Positions 1-14,400 of a stretch of 64,000 nucleotides of DNA are shown here, piece after piece (the first letter of the stretch is position 1; each line of letters opens with the position of its first letter). The notes under the pieces are model-generated. The model was not told where the DNA came from, ran no database searches, and saw nothing but the letters and a program-made list of their open reading frames with translations. The DNA comes from Echinometra lucunter (Eukaryota > Echinodermata > Echinoidea > Camarodonta > Echinometridae). Where the stretch lies: the NCBI GenBank assembly GCA_029962745.1, contig CM057171.1:19865034-19929033 (forward strand), in the 5' to 3' direction. The translations under genes and the position numbers were made by a program.

Positions 1-1127
1 TACGCTGTGAGTTTTTAATAATTTCCGGCTTTAAATATTTATCACAATTACATTGCAGTGATGAAATGATTGTATTTCAGTATTTTTCAGAAGTGAATTT
101 ATGTCACATTTTTAGGATTGATACGTTTTGCTGATGAATTAATACTATGTAGATATTTTGTCGATGCTTATTAAATAATAAGAAAGACATGTATTGATCA
201 AATGATTGATAAAAGTAATATTTGAAATGTTGAAAGTTAGGATTTGCCATTTTGGAAAATGGGAATATATTCAAGTTTCAAGGGTCCTTTGGTCAGGGAG
301 CTGTTACCCATGGTCAGCCATTATATTCTGGGGCTACGTTAGACGCCTTCAGTTATTGTCAGCCCTGAGCCACGATGATTTATCCTGAGTTTTCAACCTT
401 GAGTTTTTCTTGAGTTCCTCTCGACGTCATGCGTCAGGTCGAAAGCACCTAATCTTCGGTAACGCCATTCTTCGACAGTCCTCGTAGATCTTCGGCATTC
501 GTCGATATTCGTCATTCTACTCATCGGTCTTCAAGGTCATCGGATATCCGTTGTTTCAGTCAACTTGTCGCCATTTTCATCGACATCATTTGGACTGCAT
601 CCATGATTAATCAGGGAAGTCCTATTATTTAATAAACCCTTTAATCTTGTCCGGACAAATTATTATTTTTCCCATCCCATATTGATTATTTTTCCCCATT
701 CCAAAACTGAAATTCTCAACTGATAAAATCAAAGTTAATTTTTTTTTGTTTGTCATTTGAAAGTCAATGTCTTCTATATGTGAAATCATGTTGCATATAT
801 TGTTGAAATTTTCATTAAAAGATAATCTGATTTGAAACGAAATGATATAGTTGTAATAAACAACTTTAAACCGGAATGACTGTTGTGCAGTGCAATTACC
901 TATGTGTACTTTGACTACATCATAGCTCTCTTCACTTTAAAAAAAGGATGCTTGGGGTATGTGAGGTTGTTTATGTGATTTGGGGTGATTGGTGACCCAA
1001 TTTTTAGGTAAACAAAAACCCAGGTTTGATCCTGACAGTAAGCAAACATCCTTCCCTAAAACCTGGGGGGGAGATGATAGTACATGTCATCCCCCACCTT
1101 GTGAGGTGGGGGGATGCATACCCCTCA

Positions 1128-1160
<33 letters not shown>

Positions 1161-1532
1161 CTGTCTACGCCCCTGTCCTTCGAGAAGGGGAATTGACGGT
1201 AAAAAGCAGGTTGCCTGCCAACGGCCTTTATTCATAGCTTGCAATTAATTAAGCATCCATTGTGATGACGAAGTCAATTTCCTGTGTCGTTTGTGATATA
1301 ACCTTAATCAAACTGATGCTTCATTACGCACTGCGAAAAACAGAATTCCTAATTGGAAAATAATCAGGTATGCAAAGGCATTCCGTAACTTTCTCCTTCA
1401 TTTTCAATTATCCCTTACAGTTCGCATGTGTTGTATGACAAGCTTTTTCTCCTTTCTAAGCAAAACTTAATCTCTCAGAGAATTACGATCAAGTCTATCA
1501 TCTCTAGGCCTTGTCATAATTAGAAATCAGAA
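1..1532. other. Region upstream of gene A; no gene recognised
   Basis: AT-rich, with no recognisable exon. About 423-580 is a loose array of TTCGTCG/TTCGGC-like phrases. A short palindrome of GATG and CCCCACC motifs lies around 1070-1125, followed by a 31-base C run at 1129-1159. No TATA box can be assigned with confidence. Confidence 0.5.
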
Positions 1533-1535
1533 ATG
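1533..1535 (+). CDS. Gene A exon 1 (start codon only)
   Basis: An ATG in the context AGAAATGG is followed at once by a strong GTGAGT donor. Exon 2 continues in phase 0 with a hydrophobic stretch, so the pair makes a signal peptide. An alternative is a non-coding exon 1 with initiation at the in-frame ATG inside exon 2. Confidence 0.4.
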
Positions 1536-4500
1536 GTGAGTATGAATAATATCATTTTTGTAGACATTTGTTTTATGCATTAAATATAGCAGTTTTTAAA
1601 TGAATATTTTTTTTCCATAAATTATATGTGAATTTCCTTTCAATGTCCTTTTCGAAAATGTTTGTTAACAATCTCACCCTTGATATGAAAATGAGTCCGG
1701 TAACTCCTTTCTGAAGTTCCTGAAAAAAAAAAACCGAATCAAATTTTTATGTCGTCACTTTTCTTCATGAAAAAAAATGACTAGAACCTTACCAATTTTT
1801 GAAGGAAGAAAATGAATTGCAGCGAAAAGCAAACAACAAACACAGAAATACTTCAATAACAAAATCAACTCTTTTTAATTAAACTCCCATGCACTGCATT
1901 TGAAAATTTGCATATGGTACAATCACACCTGGGAGATGAAAGTCTTGTCCACGCTCATCAAGAATCGGTCTTCTCCTTAATCATGTTAATAAACACAAGT
2001 TTATTGTGGAATAGGAAGTAAACATGCATTTCTCTTATTTATGAGCCTTTTTTGTTGTTGTTTATTGGTTCCGAGAGCTAACCATGATTTTTCGACTTTT
2101 CTCCTTTTCCTTTTCCTTTTTTCTTATTTCGATAGGCATCACTATTTGCTTTCTGGTTGATGAGTGTCGCCATCACTCTTGAGAGTGAGTACACATTTTT
2201 TTAGTATGATTACAATACTGAATATAATAAGCAATTTGAAATGCATTAATACTTTGGTTTTGAAAGCGATAACTCAAATACTACATACGGATTTTTCAAT
2301 ACGCAATGTAATTCCTTGTTAATGGACACAAAATATTTTGCATGAACCATACAGAGAAGGTGAAAACTTTATGTAATGGTCCAATAGTTTTGTCATTAAA
2401 AATCTGATCAAACAGATCTCTTGCACGCTTTAATTGTATTTTGGATACTTAACCGTTTTTAAGTAGTATATCGTTTTGCATTCATCTACATTTTTGCAAT
2501 GCAATTAACCGTGTCACGCTTTGATATTACAGCACCAATGATACTCTCTGCTTGTGGAACCGTGCAGCTACTTGATGGGTCGCTTATAAAGTTGGTACCA
2601 ACAAGCCTGATGGGTACAACACCTTCAAATAACTTGAAAAGACTTTCCCTTCTGCTTTCAAGCAACCCTTTAATCTGTTCTTTGCCAGGTATTTTAAATT
2701 CTGTATTCACTTTAACTTCAAACTTTTATGTTTACCAATGACCTAAATATATTCTGCCCTGTTAGTTAGGGGTTCCTTGCCAATATATTACATGTGTATA
2801 TTCAAAATATAAGCTTTAGATATTTATTCTGTTGAAAAGATATTGCGAGTTCATTTATACCCTCAATGAACATTAATGTGGCTAGCGAGTGTACTAGTCG
2901 AGTACGCTTACGCACGACTATCAGGACTATTTATTAGGGTGTTTACGTGTGTAATGGTCTCATTTCATTTTCACTTTCTTCAGATTTTAAGCCTACTGAT
3001 CACTTCAATTTTAAGTGTATGTTGTGGGTACAATAAAAGAAAAATGTACTATCTAAAAAAGCTATTTTCGGTTTTGCTAACAGTTATGTTTGTTTTTGTT
3101 TGTTTGTTTTTTAATCTAAATATAGTTAGGTATTTTCCTTTTAATTATCATGACTATAAAAAATCTCTCTAGTCTGATTTTCACCCCATGGGTAAATCAT
3201 TTGAAACACTTTGGTATTCACTTCTGAGATTGCGTTATACATAAGATTTCGGTATAATTTTGCTACTATTTTGCTTTTTGAAATCATTAATGAATTCATT
3301 TTTTTTTTTTGCTGTTGTTATTCATTCATAATTTCATTTTGTCACTCATTCTTTTAGACGTAGCCCAGATGAACGATGATTTAGAATCGACGCAAGTGAA
3401 ATGTAACTGTCCATTGGGTCGTTTGGGGGAGCAGTGTCAATACGGTATGAACAATTCAAAATGCTTTAGTGCGCATAAATGTTAATAATTCAAATAAAAT
3501 CATGAGAGGGTCAACCAGTTGTCAGTGTAAAATAAAATTTAACAAATGATGTGTCGGATACATTTGTTCAAAATGTTTTCCACTTGAAATCATTTCACTT
3601 GATTTCTCGTAGTGAGATTTGGAAGGGAGTAGAACAGTAGCTTTGCTCTTTTTAGAGACGATGTACTAGTTGGTCAAACACAGGTCGAGATTTTTTCAGG
3701 CTGTTTGTAAATTTTTGTACACCCCGCCTCAGAATGTCGAGTGACACTGGCGTGATATGCCGAAAAAGTACTTGTATGTTTATAGAATTGTGTCTGATTG
3801 TTTCCTGTTTTTATCTCATGTAGATAAAAATGAATGTGAAAGCAGCCCTTGTCTTAATGGAGGTACATGCGTGAACCTGGAGAACAGATACAATTGTGTC
3901 TGCCCTGCTGGAATAATAGGACTCAAATGTGAGATTGGTATGTTCAGAATAATATTAGAATTTCAGTACATTATTTTCATCTCAGAAATCTCAAAGTTGC
4001 TCTGCGTCGCCTGATCAAAAAAAAAAGAGAGAGAGAAAAGGACACACTGTACACCACTTACAAAAATCTTTGTGCATCAGTGTTGAAATGCATAATAGTC
4101 GACCGTCTGTAAATATTTTTCACCTTTTCCTTCAGCACACGTTTCATTAAATGTTGAAGATGTGTCCATCATATGCATGTTATGTACAGTGCTTATGAAT
4201 AAAAAGTATACCCAATTTGAAATCCTTTGATCCTTTGATTAGAAGATAGTAGCATATATGCCCTTGAAATTTATCATATGTAAGAAAGCAGCTGTTCAAT
4301 TCTCCATAGCACCATTCAATTTGATTAAGGTGCATCTAGAACAGTACATGGACTGAATCTGCTAAACTCCGTGGTAATTCTTGGAATTGCAAATAGATAA
4401 GCATGTGCAATCAGTTACCAAATTAACAGAAATCAAAACTTCACCATAAAAAATCTGGAATAAAGTTTGTCTAATTTGAATAACTCCGTAAAAGGGCTTA

Positions 4501-5076
4501 CCTCAAAAAGTGGGATGCGCTAATAAAGCAAAGATTGCGTTATCATCGCCATAAGGGCAATAAGGGTTTGACTGTTATATGCATTTTCTGAAGTTTATAT
4601 TGAAATATACGTTATTCTAGTCAAATGCAGATTATTATATGAATACTGCTCCAATCCTTTACAGACTATTTCAAATGCAGGATGGTTCTTTATTCACATT
4701 CGCTGCATTGGCGCAAGCTAGGTACAGGGGGATTTTGAAAATACTTTTGGAAAAGCCTGCTGCTCAGTAATCCATGGTCAGAGTTATGGAAAATGTATCA
4801 ATAGACGGAATATCAGATACTCTTTCGGATATGCACTGTATATTGTAATTTTACTTTCATTTTTTTTTTAAATTCAGATATCAACGAATGTGAGAGCTCT
4901 CCTTGCTTTAATGGAGCAACCTGTCTGGACCATGTTAACGGATATGAGTGTTGGTGTTTTCCTGGATATATAGGATTCAACTGTACTACGGGTATTTGTT
5001 TGAAAAAACCCCCACAGATTTAAACACTACGATAGAGGATGTTTTGTCTTCCAACAGCAATTATCATTCCCTTGCA

Positions 5077-5108
<32 letters not shown>

Positions 5109-8100
5109 TACTTCCACTATAATACTGGCAGCAGTGGTAGGTCGCGTAGTAGTAATAGTACTAGGAGGTGTTATTGTTGTAATTGTGTGATTACTTGCAT
5201 TGTGCCTATTACAAAGGGGCACATTTCATAATGATATTGAAAAGAAAATAGTAATGATAATTGTCAACAATAATGATAACAACAATGATAATGATAATAA
5301 TAATAATCATGATAATAATCATAATAATGATACTAATAATAACATTAATGATAATGATAATAATAATAATAATAACTTTAATCATAATAGTAATACAAAT
5401 ATTACTAAAATAATAGTAATCAATTTTGCATAGCGTATGTCGTATCATGAGCTTCCAATGGACCTTGAATATTTTACACAGGAATAAATCCTACCAGGTA
5501 CCCTCTTTCCACACGAGTCGAGTGTCTCAAATGTAGAATAATGTCTTGGTAAAGGTCGTTAGTGCATAGGCAGGGATTTGAAAGCCGTACCATGTTGTTC
5601 ACGGCACGGGGACTAGAGTGCTACACCACTTACACCTGCCTTAAACAGCCTAAAAACAACAGCACTGACAGACCGTTATAGCTCAGTATTAGTATCCGAA
5701 AATAAGTTTACTACAAGTACAGCCTCCTTGACCATTTCGAAAAAAGGGTTGGGGGTGGTTATGGTACCATCCGTCTTCCGACCTTCGGGTCACTTTTCGC
5801 CCTGGAAATTATTTTAAAAATGACTTCAGTGGATAATTAGGGCTGTCATAATGTGACGCAAAGTTTGGCCACAATTTTTCATGTAATGAAACTCGTTGAA
5901 CTGAAGGTAGGCCTGCATTAAAATTGAAAATTCCAGAGTGTAATAACATTCTCTTTCACCAAACCCATTCCAGAATCGTCCATCGCATTTCTTGTAAAAA
6001 GCAACTTCATACTTGCCGGCAGCTTTGCACCAAATGCCTCTCTGTTGGACGCTCAGTACACTAGACTTCCTGTAGACGTTACCTCACCAAGAGGAATTGC
6101 ATACGATCCGCAAGACAAATTGATGTACTGGTCAGATAAGGCGGCCAATATCTCCAGGGCCACCTTAAACGGAACTGCTCGAGAGGTCATCGTTTCAGAT
6201 CCAGGTACACGTACATAGCCATTACCAGGTCCCCGTTTCATAAAACTTGCTATCACAACGTGTGTCACATTTCTATGTCAAATTTGCTCTCAATCATATG
6301 CAATGATTTCAATAAGTTACAGCAGTTATGGCAACTTGTTATTGAGAACAAGTTTTACGAAACGGTGACCTGATTTGATACCTCAAACCATGGACCTATG
6401 CTCAGTTAACGCAAAACTGAATCTACGCTAACTCAGAATCACCCACGTCTTCGTCAATTGCTCGGTATGTTTTCGTTCCGATATGTCATTGGTGAAATGA
6501 AGTTATTAAGTTGATTACATGGAACAATATCGAACGATGAAAAATCCTAGCTTTATTGTATTGGGCATCGGAATGGTTAAAAGTGGTAATCGACAACTGG
6601 CGGATTACAATGTTGCCTAGCGTCCATGAAAGCAGACATAAAGAGAAAAACCTATTTTCTAAAAGGCAAATGGGTAAGATGAGAGCATGAATATTACAGT
6701 ACATGCGGTAAAAGACAAAGGAAAGGATAATGAGAAGAACCAGAAAAGCCGTTCTCTCGTTAAAGCTTTAACCTCTTCATAAAGGAACTATACTTTGTCA
6801 ATCATCAACACAAAATGCGTGAAATTACATACTTTGGTTATTAATGATGTGAAGTGATTGCCCTGTTTTATTTTCCATCTTTAAAAAGCTTGCTTTTCAG
6901 TAAATTGCATTTAATCAAAATTAAAGGATTAAAGCTTGTTCAAATAAAAGGGGAGAACTGCTGGAGGGTAGTGTTTTTGTATACAAAGTGAATGGCAATG
7001 GCCCGGGGCAATAATCGACGTAACAAATTAAAGGAGTGCGCTTAAAATTTTTCGCACTCATTCGCTTGCATGTGATCAAATTCGCTTTTAAAAAATCCCT
7101 CGGAAAAATCAGCGGCTTCCCCCTCATATTTGAACCACGTGAACGGGCCTTTGAAGCGTAACATCATTACAAGACACACAATCGGCCACAAACCCTGGCA
7201 AAAGGAATTGTCACTTTCGTGTTGTTATTAGGAATTATTCCCTTAAGTGAAGCAAACGCACTGATTATTCTGAAAGACTTATGAGTCACTCGGACACAAA
7301 CGCTGAAATCCTAGTAAGGACAACTAGTCGTACTTCGTTTATTGCGAGGAACTATTTACCAAAACAACTGAAAATTTTTGTACGGTTAGCTTGCCATTAA
7401 TATCTACCTTTTGCATGCTATGTGTTATTTGTGGCCCAGTTATATATCCAAGTGATGTAAATAGTCACCAAGGGCTTACTTCGAACCATCGGGTGATCGC
7501 GTCGGGCCGTGTAATCGCGTAACCCGACCTTTCGTGAAAACAGCCCCCTGTATTTACGAAAGGTCGGGTAAATCGTGTGGTAAAAATGTGATTTTTAGCA
7601 ATTGTGGTCATTGACATAAGACTAATCTTTTACGCGAATATTCGTGAGAAAACTACCTTCAAATGACGAAGTATCGGGTAAAAAAATAAATTTTGATAAT
7701 AATCCATTTATGATATGCAAGTACTTCAGTTTCATTATAATTAGGTTCCAATCTGTCGCATTTTAACGTATTAACAGACTTCCATGGAAATGCCAAATAT
7801 ATATCTTTTCTTTACAATCACTGATCATGGGGGGGGGGGGAGGGTGGCTAATCACGTTTGATGATAAAATTTTGGTGAATTCGTAGGATACCGGGAAGAC
7901 CTATACCAAATAATTTTTTAATTTATATCCATAAAGGAATATGGCTTGTAGATGTACGACCTTGATCTTCAAAAGATAATGCACTTTGAAAATCTGTTAA
8001 ATTTATACTGCTTTCACACCAAGGTACGGTCGCTGCGACCGGTCGCTGCGACCGATGAAATCATAATGTGAAAGCATTTCATCGGTCGCTGCGACCGATC

Positions 8101-8452
8101 GTTTTGGTCATAAACGATCGGTCGCTGAGTACGGTCGCTGAGGTACTTCAGCGACCGATCGCGACCGATGCAAGCTAGATGTGAAGGCACATCGTACTCA
8201 GCGACCGATCGAAATGCAATGACCCCAATACATGCCTACGCACTATCTCTACTTCCGCTTCCAGCTAGGTCAGCTATACAGCGACCGATCGCTCTGGGCC
8301 TGACCAAATTTTGACGCTGGGTACGGTCGCAGCGACCGGTCGCAGCGACCGTACCTTGATGTGAAAGCAGTATTAATCAACACAAAACACATATACATTG
8401 CTTCACAAACTCTCCACTACTCCATCCTTTCCCATTCTCTGCCCTCCCCCCA

Positions 8453-8485
<33 letters not shown>

Positions 8486-11400
8486 GGACACCCTCGAATT
8501 TTCATCAAATAATCTCGCCTGAATTGATTTTTCATCTCTTTCTTCCTGTATATATCTCTGTCTCTCTTTCCAACCCTTTCCATCTCTCTTGAACACACCC
8601 TCTTGGTTGCTTCATTTTTCACCTATCCCCATATTCATTTCATAAGAGGGGGCTTCAGTATTTTCTTAGTTCTGCATGTATACATGTATTACAATTATCA
8701 CATTCTTTTAAAAATTTCCTGGGGATTACACAATCAATATCAAAGTACACTTGTAGTAAAAAAAAAAAAAAGGATTTGCTATGTAATGATTATTTTTCTG
8801 CATGGTGATTACAGTCATGTACATGTTGAAATAGGTTCATTCCGATAAAAAGGAAACTACATCAGCCTTCATTCATCACTTAAAAGTAAAATATATTTCA
8901 TATTACTCATAACAATTTTTTAAAATCATATACTCTGTTCACAACTTACAACAAAATAAAGAACAGACTATAGAGTTTTACATCACTACCATTTAAATGT
9001 TAGTAATTCAAATTGCCAACATGTATCAAGGCCCAATAGAATCCTTTTCCACTTTAAATAATACTTGTAAATAAATCATTAACAGAGCTCATAGTCAGAT
9101 GTTGTGCACAACTCAGGAAGAATGAGCTATTCCACATCCCTTTAGAAGAAATTGATAAAATCAATTAAAACGCAACTGAAAAACAGTAATTTTGAAACTT
9201 ACATACTCATCATTCAATTCAAATTTCTAGTACACTGTACTGAATTTATGAATTTTCAAATCCTCAAATGAAACAATAATCCGCTGTAAGAGTTTCAAAT
9301 AATTCGCACACACCTATGGGGAAGGGTTTAGTTTCAAAAATAATGCAATTATTTGTTTGTAACTTTGTTTAATGACATTGCACAACATTTTGTATGTCGA
9401 TAATAATCCAAAATTGTTGATTGCATATCAATAAATTTGAATTGAATTGAATTGTGTGTTGGGCTACTGCTCCCGTCCCCTCCCCCCCCCCCCCCACCCC
9501 TGCTGCATACAGGGCCATGACTCCTCACTCATTGAGAGACAGATCTCCAAAGCAGGGGTCCAATGCAATGAAGAGTAGAAGCTGAATTCTTTCTGTTAAA
9601 GAAAAAAGATGAGATTGAAAGTTGACTTGAATTAGGATAAATGCAAAGTACATGTACAAATTATAGACAGTAGGAGCACTAAATATTTTAGGCCATGGGC
9701 TAGTGGGGGTCATAGTGCACCCCCGGTGTGACTTACGGAAATGGTTATTTTCATGTAGCCCTGAGTCTAGCAATTCAGAAAATTGATGTTGCCAGCAAAA
9801 AAACTAGGATGGGAGATACCCCCCAAGGACTTTTTTTACCACGCCCACTTTTACAGCTGATTGTAGAAAATTAGGGGTATTGGTAGTTTGTAACTGCTCT
9901 AACTTTGCAATTCTGCAATGTGTATGTTGTATGACCCCTTAAAATGTCGGCCTAATTGAGTTATACAAGTATGTGCTGCGTTTTATGCAACTTTTTATAG
10001 TGAAAAAGGACACCAGAGGTCAAAAGGTCATAAATTTTGACCTATATAGAGCAAATGCATGGATTTTTTTATCACAAAGACCATATAACATATTTTTTTC
10101 ATTGAAATTTGATAAAAATTGAAAGTTACATATGTCCAATCATGTTCTTATTTAATATCAGAAAGTTAATGTTGCCAGTGAAGAAACTGGGATGGAAGAT
10201 ACCCACATGACCACGCCTACTTTTACAGCTGGTTGTAGAATATTAGGGGTATTTATAGTTTGTAACTGCTCTAACTTTGCAATTCTTCAGAAATATATAT
10301 CATATGACCCCTTAAAATATTGGCTTAATTGAGTTCTACAAATTTGTGGTACATTTCATGCAAATATCTTTATGGTCAGTGAAAAGGTCACGTGAGGTCA
10401 AAAGGTCAAAAAATTTGACCTTTACATCTAACATAGAGCAAATGCATGGATTTTTTTTTTCTGTCACAAAGACTCTATAACAGACTTTTTTCATTGAAAT
10501 GTGATTGAAATTGAAAGTTACATATGTCCAATCATGTTTTTATTCAATATCAGACAGTTAATGTTGCCAGTGAAGAAACTGGGATGGAAGATACCCCCAT
10601 GACCACGCCAAATTTTACAGCTGGTTGTAGAAAATAAGGGGTATTGACAGTTTGTAACTGCTCTAAGTTTGCAATTCTTCAGATATATATATATATATTA
10701 TATGATGCATTAAAACATTGACATAATTGAGTTCTACAAGTTTGTGGTACATTTTATGCAAATATCTTTGTGGTGAAAAGGTCAACAGAGGTCAAAAAGT
10801 CATAAATATTGACCTTTACATCTCTAATATAGAGCAAATGCATGGATTTTTTATCACAAAGTCCGTATAACATTTTTTTTTCATTGAAATTTGATTAAAA
10901 TTGAAAGTTACATATGTCCAATCATGTTCTTATTTAATACAAGACAGTTAATGTTACCAGTGAAGAAACTGGGATGGAAGATACCCCCAAGACCACGCCC
11001 ACTTTTACAACTGGTTGTAGAAAATTAGGGGTATTGATATTTTGTAACTGCTCTAAATTTGCAATTCTTCAGAAATATATATCATATGACCCCTTAAAAT
11101 GTTGGCATAATAATTGAGCTCTACAAGTTTGTGCTACATTTCATGCAAATATCTTTATGGTGAAAAGGTCACCAGAGGTCAAAATGTCAAAATATTTGAC
11201 CTTTACATCTAACATAGAGCAAATGCATGGATTTTTTTTCTGTCACAAAGACTCTATAACAGACTTTTTTCATTGAAATGTGATTGAAATTGAAAGTTAC
11301 ATATGTCCAATCATGTTCTTATTTAATATCAGAAAGTTAATGTTGCCAGTGAAGAAACTGGGATGGAAGATACCCCCAAGACCACGCCCACTTTTACAGC

Positions 11401-14400
11401 TGGTTGTAGAAAATTAGGGGTATTGATATTTTGTAAATGCTCTAAATTTGCAATTCTTCAGAAATATACATCATATGACTCCTTAAAATGTTGGCTTAAT
11501 TGAGTTCTACAAATTTGTGATACATTTCATGCAAATATCTTTATGGTGAAAAGGTCACGTGAGGTCAAACGGTCACAAATTTTGACGTTTACCTCTAATA
11601 TAGAGCAAATAGAGCAAATTTTATAGCAAGTGTTACTATGAAGTCTTTCAAGGCCTGTGATCACAACTAATACTTGGACAATGTAGTATTTTATACATGA
11701 ACCACGTGATTTCAGTGCCTAAACAAATGCCAGCTTGTATATTACCTTTCCTTTATTAATGAAATCCCTTCAGTCTACATACCAAATGCAGAATTCCACC
11801 TTTTTTCAGGCATTTGCCTGCTGATATTAAACAAAAACATAATTTCAGCTATAAAACTGTTCATTTCCATTCATTTCCAATTTAAAAATTGTGTTATAGG
11901 ATCATGGTGGTAAAAAAAACTGTATTTGCTATATATCATAGGTAAATTTAGGTCAAATTTTGCCACCTTTTGACCTCTGGTGACCTTTTCACTATAAAAA
12001 TTTGCATAAAATGTATCACAAACTTGTAGAGCTCAATTATGCCAACATTTTAAGGGGTCATATGATGTATATTTCTGAAGAATTTCAAAGTTAGAGCAGT
12101 TACAAATTATCAATACCCCTAATTTTCTACAACCTGCTGTGAAAGTGGGAGTGGTTGCGGGGGTATCTTCCATGCAATTTTTTTCACTGGCAACATTAAC
12201 TTTCTGGTATTAAATAAAAACATGATTGGACATATGTAACTTTCAATTGTACTTAATTTTCAATGAAAACAGTCTGTTATAGAGTCTTTGTGATAGAAAA
12301 AAAATTCTGCATTTGCTCTATGTTAGACGTAAAGGTCAAAATTTGTGACCTTTTGACCTCTGCTGACCTTTTTACCATAAATATATTTTACATAAAATGT
12401 AGCACAAACTTGTCGAGCTCAATTATGCCAATATTTAAGGGGCCATACAGCATCTAGATGTGAAGAATTGCAAAGTTAGAGCAGTTACAAACTATCAATA
12501 CCCCTAAATTTCTACAACCAGTTGTAAAAGTGGGCGTGGTCATGTGGGTATCTTCCATCGCAGTTTTTTCACTGGCAACATTAACTTTCTCGTATTAAAT
12601 AATTGGACATATGTAACTTTCAATTTTAATCAAATTTCAATGAAAAAAAATCTGTTATAGGGTCTTTGTGATAAAAAAAAAATCCATGCATTTGCTCTTT
12701 ATTAGATGTAAAGGTCAAATTTTGTGACCTTTGACCTCTGTTGACCTTTTTACCATAAAGATATTTGCATTAAATGTAGCACAACCTTGTTGAGCTCAAT
12801 TATGCCAATATTTGAAGGGGTCATATGATATATATTTCTGAAGAATTGCAAAGTTAGAGCAGTTACAAACTATCAATACCCCTAAATTTCTACAACCAGT
12901 TGTAAAAGTGGGCGTGGTCATGTGGGTATCTTCCATCCCAGTTTTTTCACTAGCAACATTAACTTTCTGGTATTAAATAAAAACATGATTGGACATATGT
13001 AACTTTCAATTTTAATCAAATTTCAATGAAAAAAATCTGTTATAGGGTCTTTGTGATAAAAAAAATCCCTGCATTTGCTCTATATAAGAGGTCAATATAT
13101 ATCTATATATCTATATATGAAGGTCAAAAATTTTGACCTTTTGACCTTAGGTGACCTCTTCACCATAAAAATTTGCATAAAACGCAGCACAAACTTGTAG
13201 AACTCAAATAGGCCGACATTTTAAGGGGTCATACAACATATAGATGTGAAGCATTGCAAATTTAGAGCAGTTACAAACTATCAATACCCCTAATTTTTCT
13301 ACAATCAGCTGTAAAAGTGGGCGTGGTCAAAAAGTCCATGGGGGGCATCTTCCATCCCGGGTTTTTTGCTGGCAACATCAATTTTCTGAATTGCTAGACT
13401 CAGGGCTACATGAAAATAACCATTTCCGTAAGTCACACCGGGGGTGCACTATGACCCCCACTAGCCCATGGCCTATTTACCTTTGCAGACCAAGATTTAT
13501 AAATCATTTTAGTTTATTTCACAGAACTCAAAATACAATTGAAATTTATACAACAGAAATTTCTTGCAGAAACATTCTTCAGTCTCAAGTCAACAAGCAA
13601 TCATCACCTACATCTCCAACATGATGTGGATGCAGACATAAATGCAGCATTAAGTTTCAACCTAGGCATGTTCAATCTGATGAACAAAGTCAAAACAAAT
13701 AAAAGATGATTAAATCATGGTGTAACAACAAAGGGCAGGGGAGGGAGGGACAGTGTGCCCCCTGAAGGATTTCAGTGGGAAAATCCACCAAACCACCACG
13801 GAAAAAATGAAAGGGAAAGGAAGAAAAGGGAAGGGAGAAAGGAAAGAAACAAGAAAAGGCAGAAAGAAAGAAGAGATATGGAAAAAAAAAAGGAAAGGGG
13901 GGGGGGACAGAGCCAAAAATTTCCTGGTAAGTAAATTTAGAATCAGTGGCATAGCTAGATTTCACTTAAGGGGGCGGTAGTCTCTCATAGCTATGCCACT
14001 GATTCTTGACCGAGTTACTAGAAATTTTGGGCTACCCCCCCCCCCCCGATAACAGGATTATGCTTCCTTATGCTGTCTTTGAAATCTGAGCTTAAACTGT
14101 ACACACAGTCATAGACCCCTGCCTCGCCCTCCCCCCTTGCTTTACACAGTTATACATCATGCAACAATTCAGGATAACCTATTGGTCAACTCGCCAACAC
14201 ACTATGCATGTAGGTGGGATAAAATAAACGTTGAATCTCATTGTCAACCGTTTTTGCATTGCATTTACAATCATAGGCAATCCGCCCGAAAGTCTGGGCA
14301 AGATGTTGCGTCGTGACAGGGCGCAGCGGTAACAATGAGCTGCCGACGATGAAAAGAGTTTACAAAGTTCGTGAGTTTATAGCACATAATTTCATGACAT

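Noticed and set aside
206..388. 60-residue plus-strand frame in the upstream region
   Set aside because: No domain, no coding-like composition and no splice context; expected by chance.
5200..5448. Asn/Ile-rich frames on both strands
   Set aside because: Direct translation of AAT/GAT microsatellites.
13391..13624. Peptide identical to one encoded on the opposite strand at 9525-9773
   Set aside because: The match arises because both lie in the mirrored arms of the foldback palindrome; the frames are short and not conserved beyond it.
13690..13980. Lys/Arg-rich and Phe/Pro-rich frames
   Set aside because: Translations of a purine-rich (GGAAAGG) stretch, not genes.
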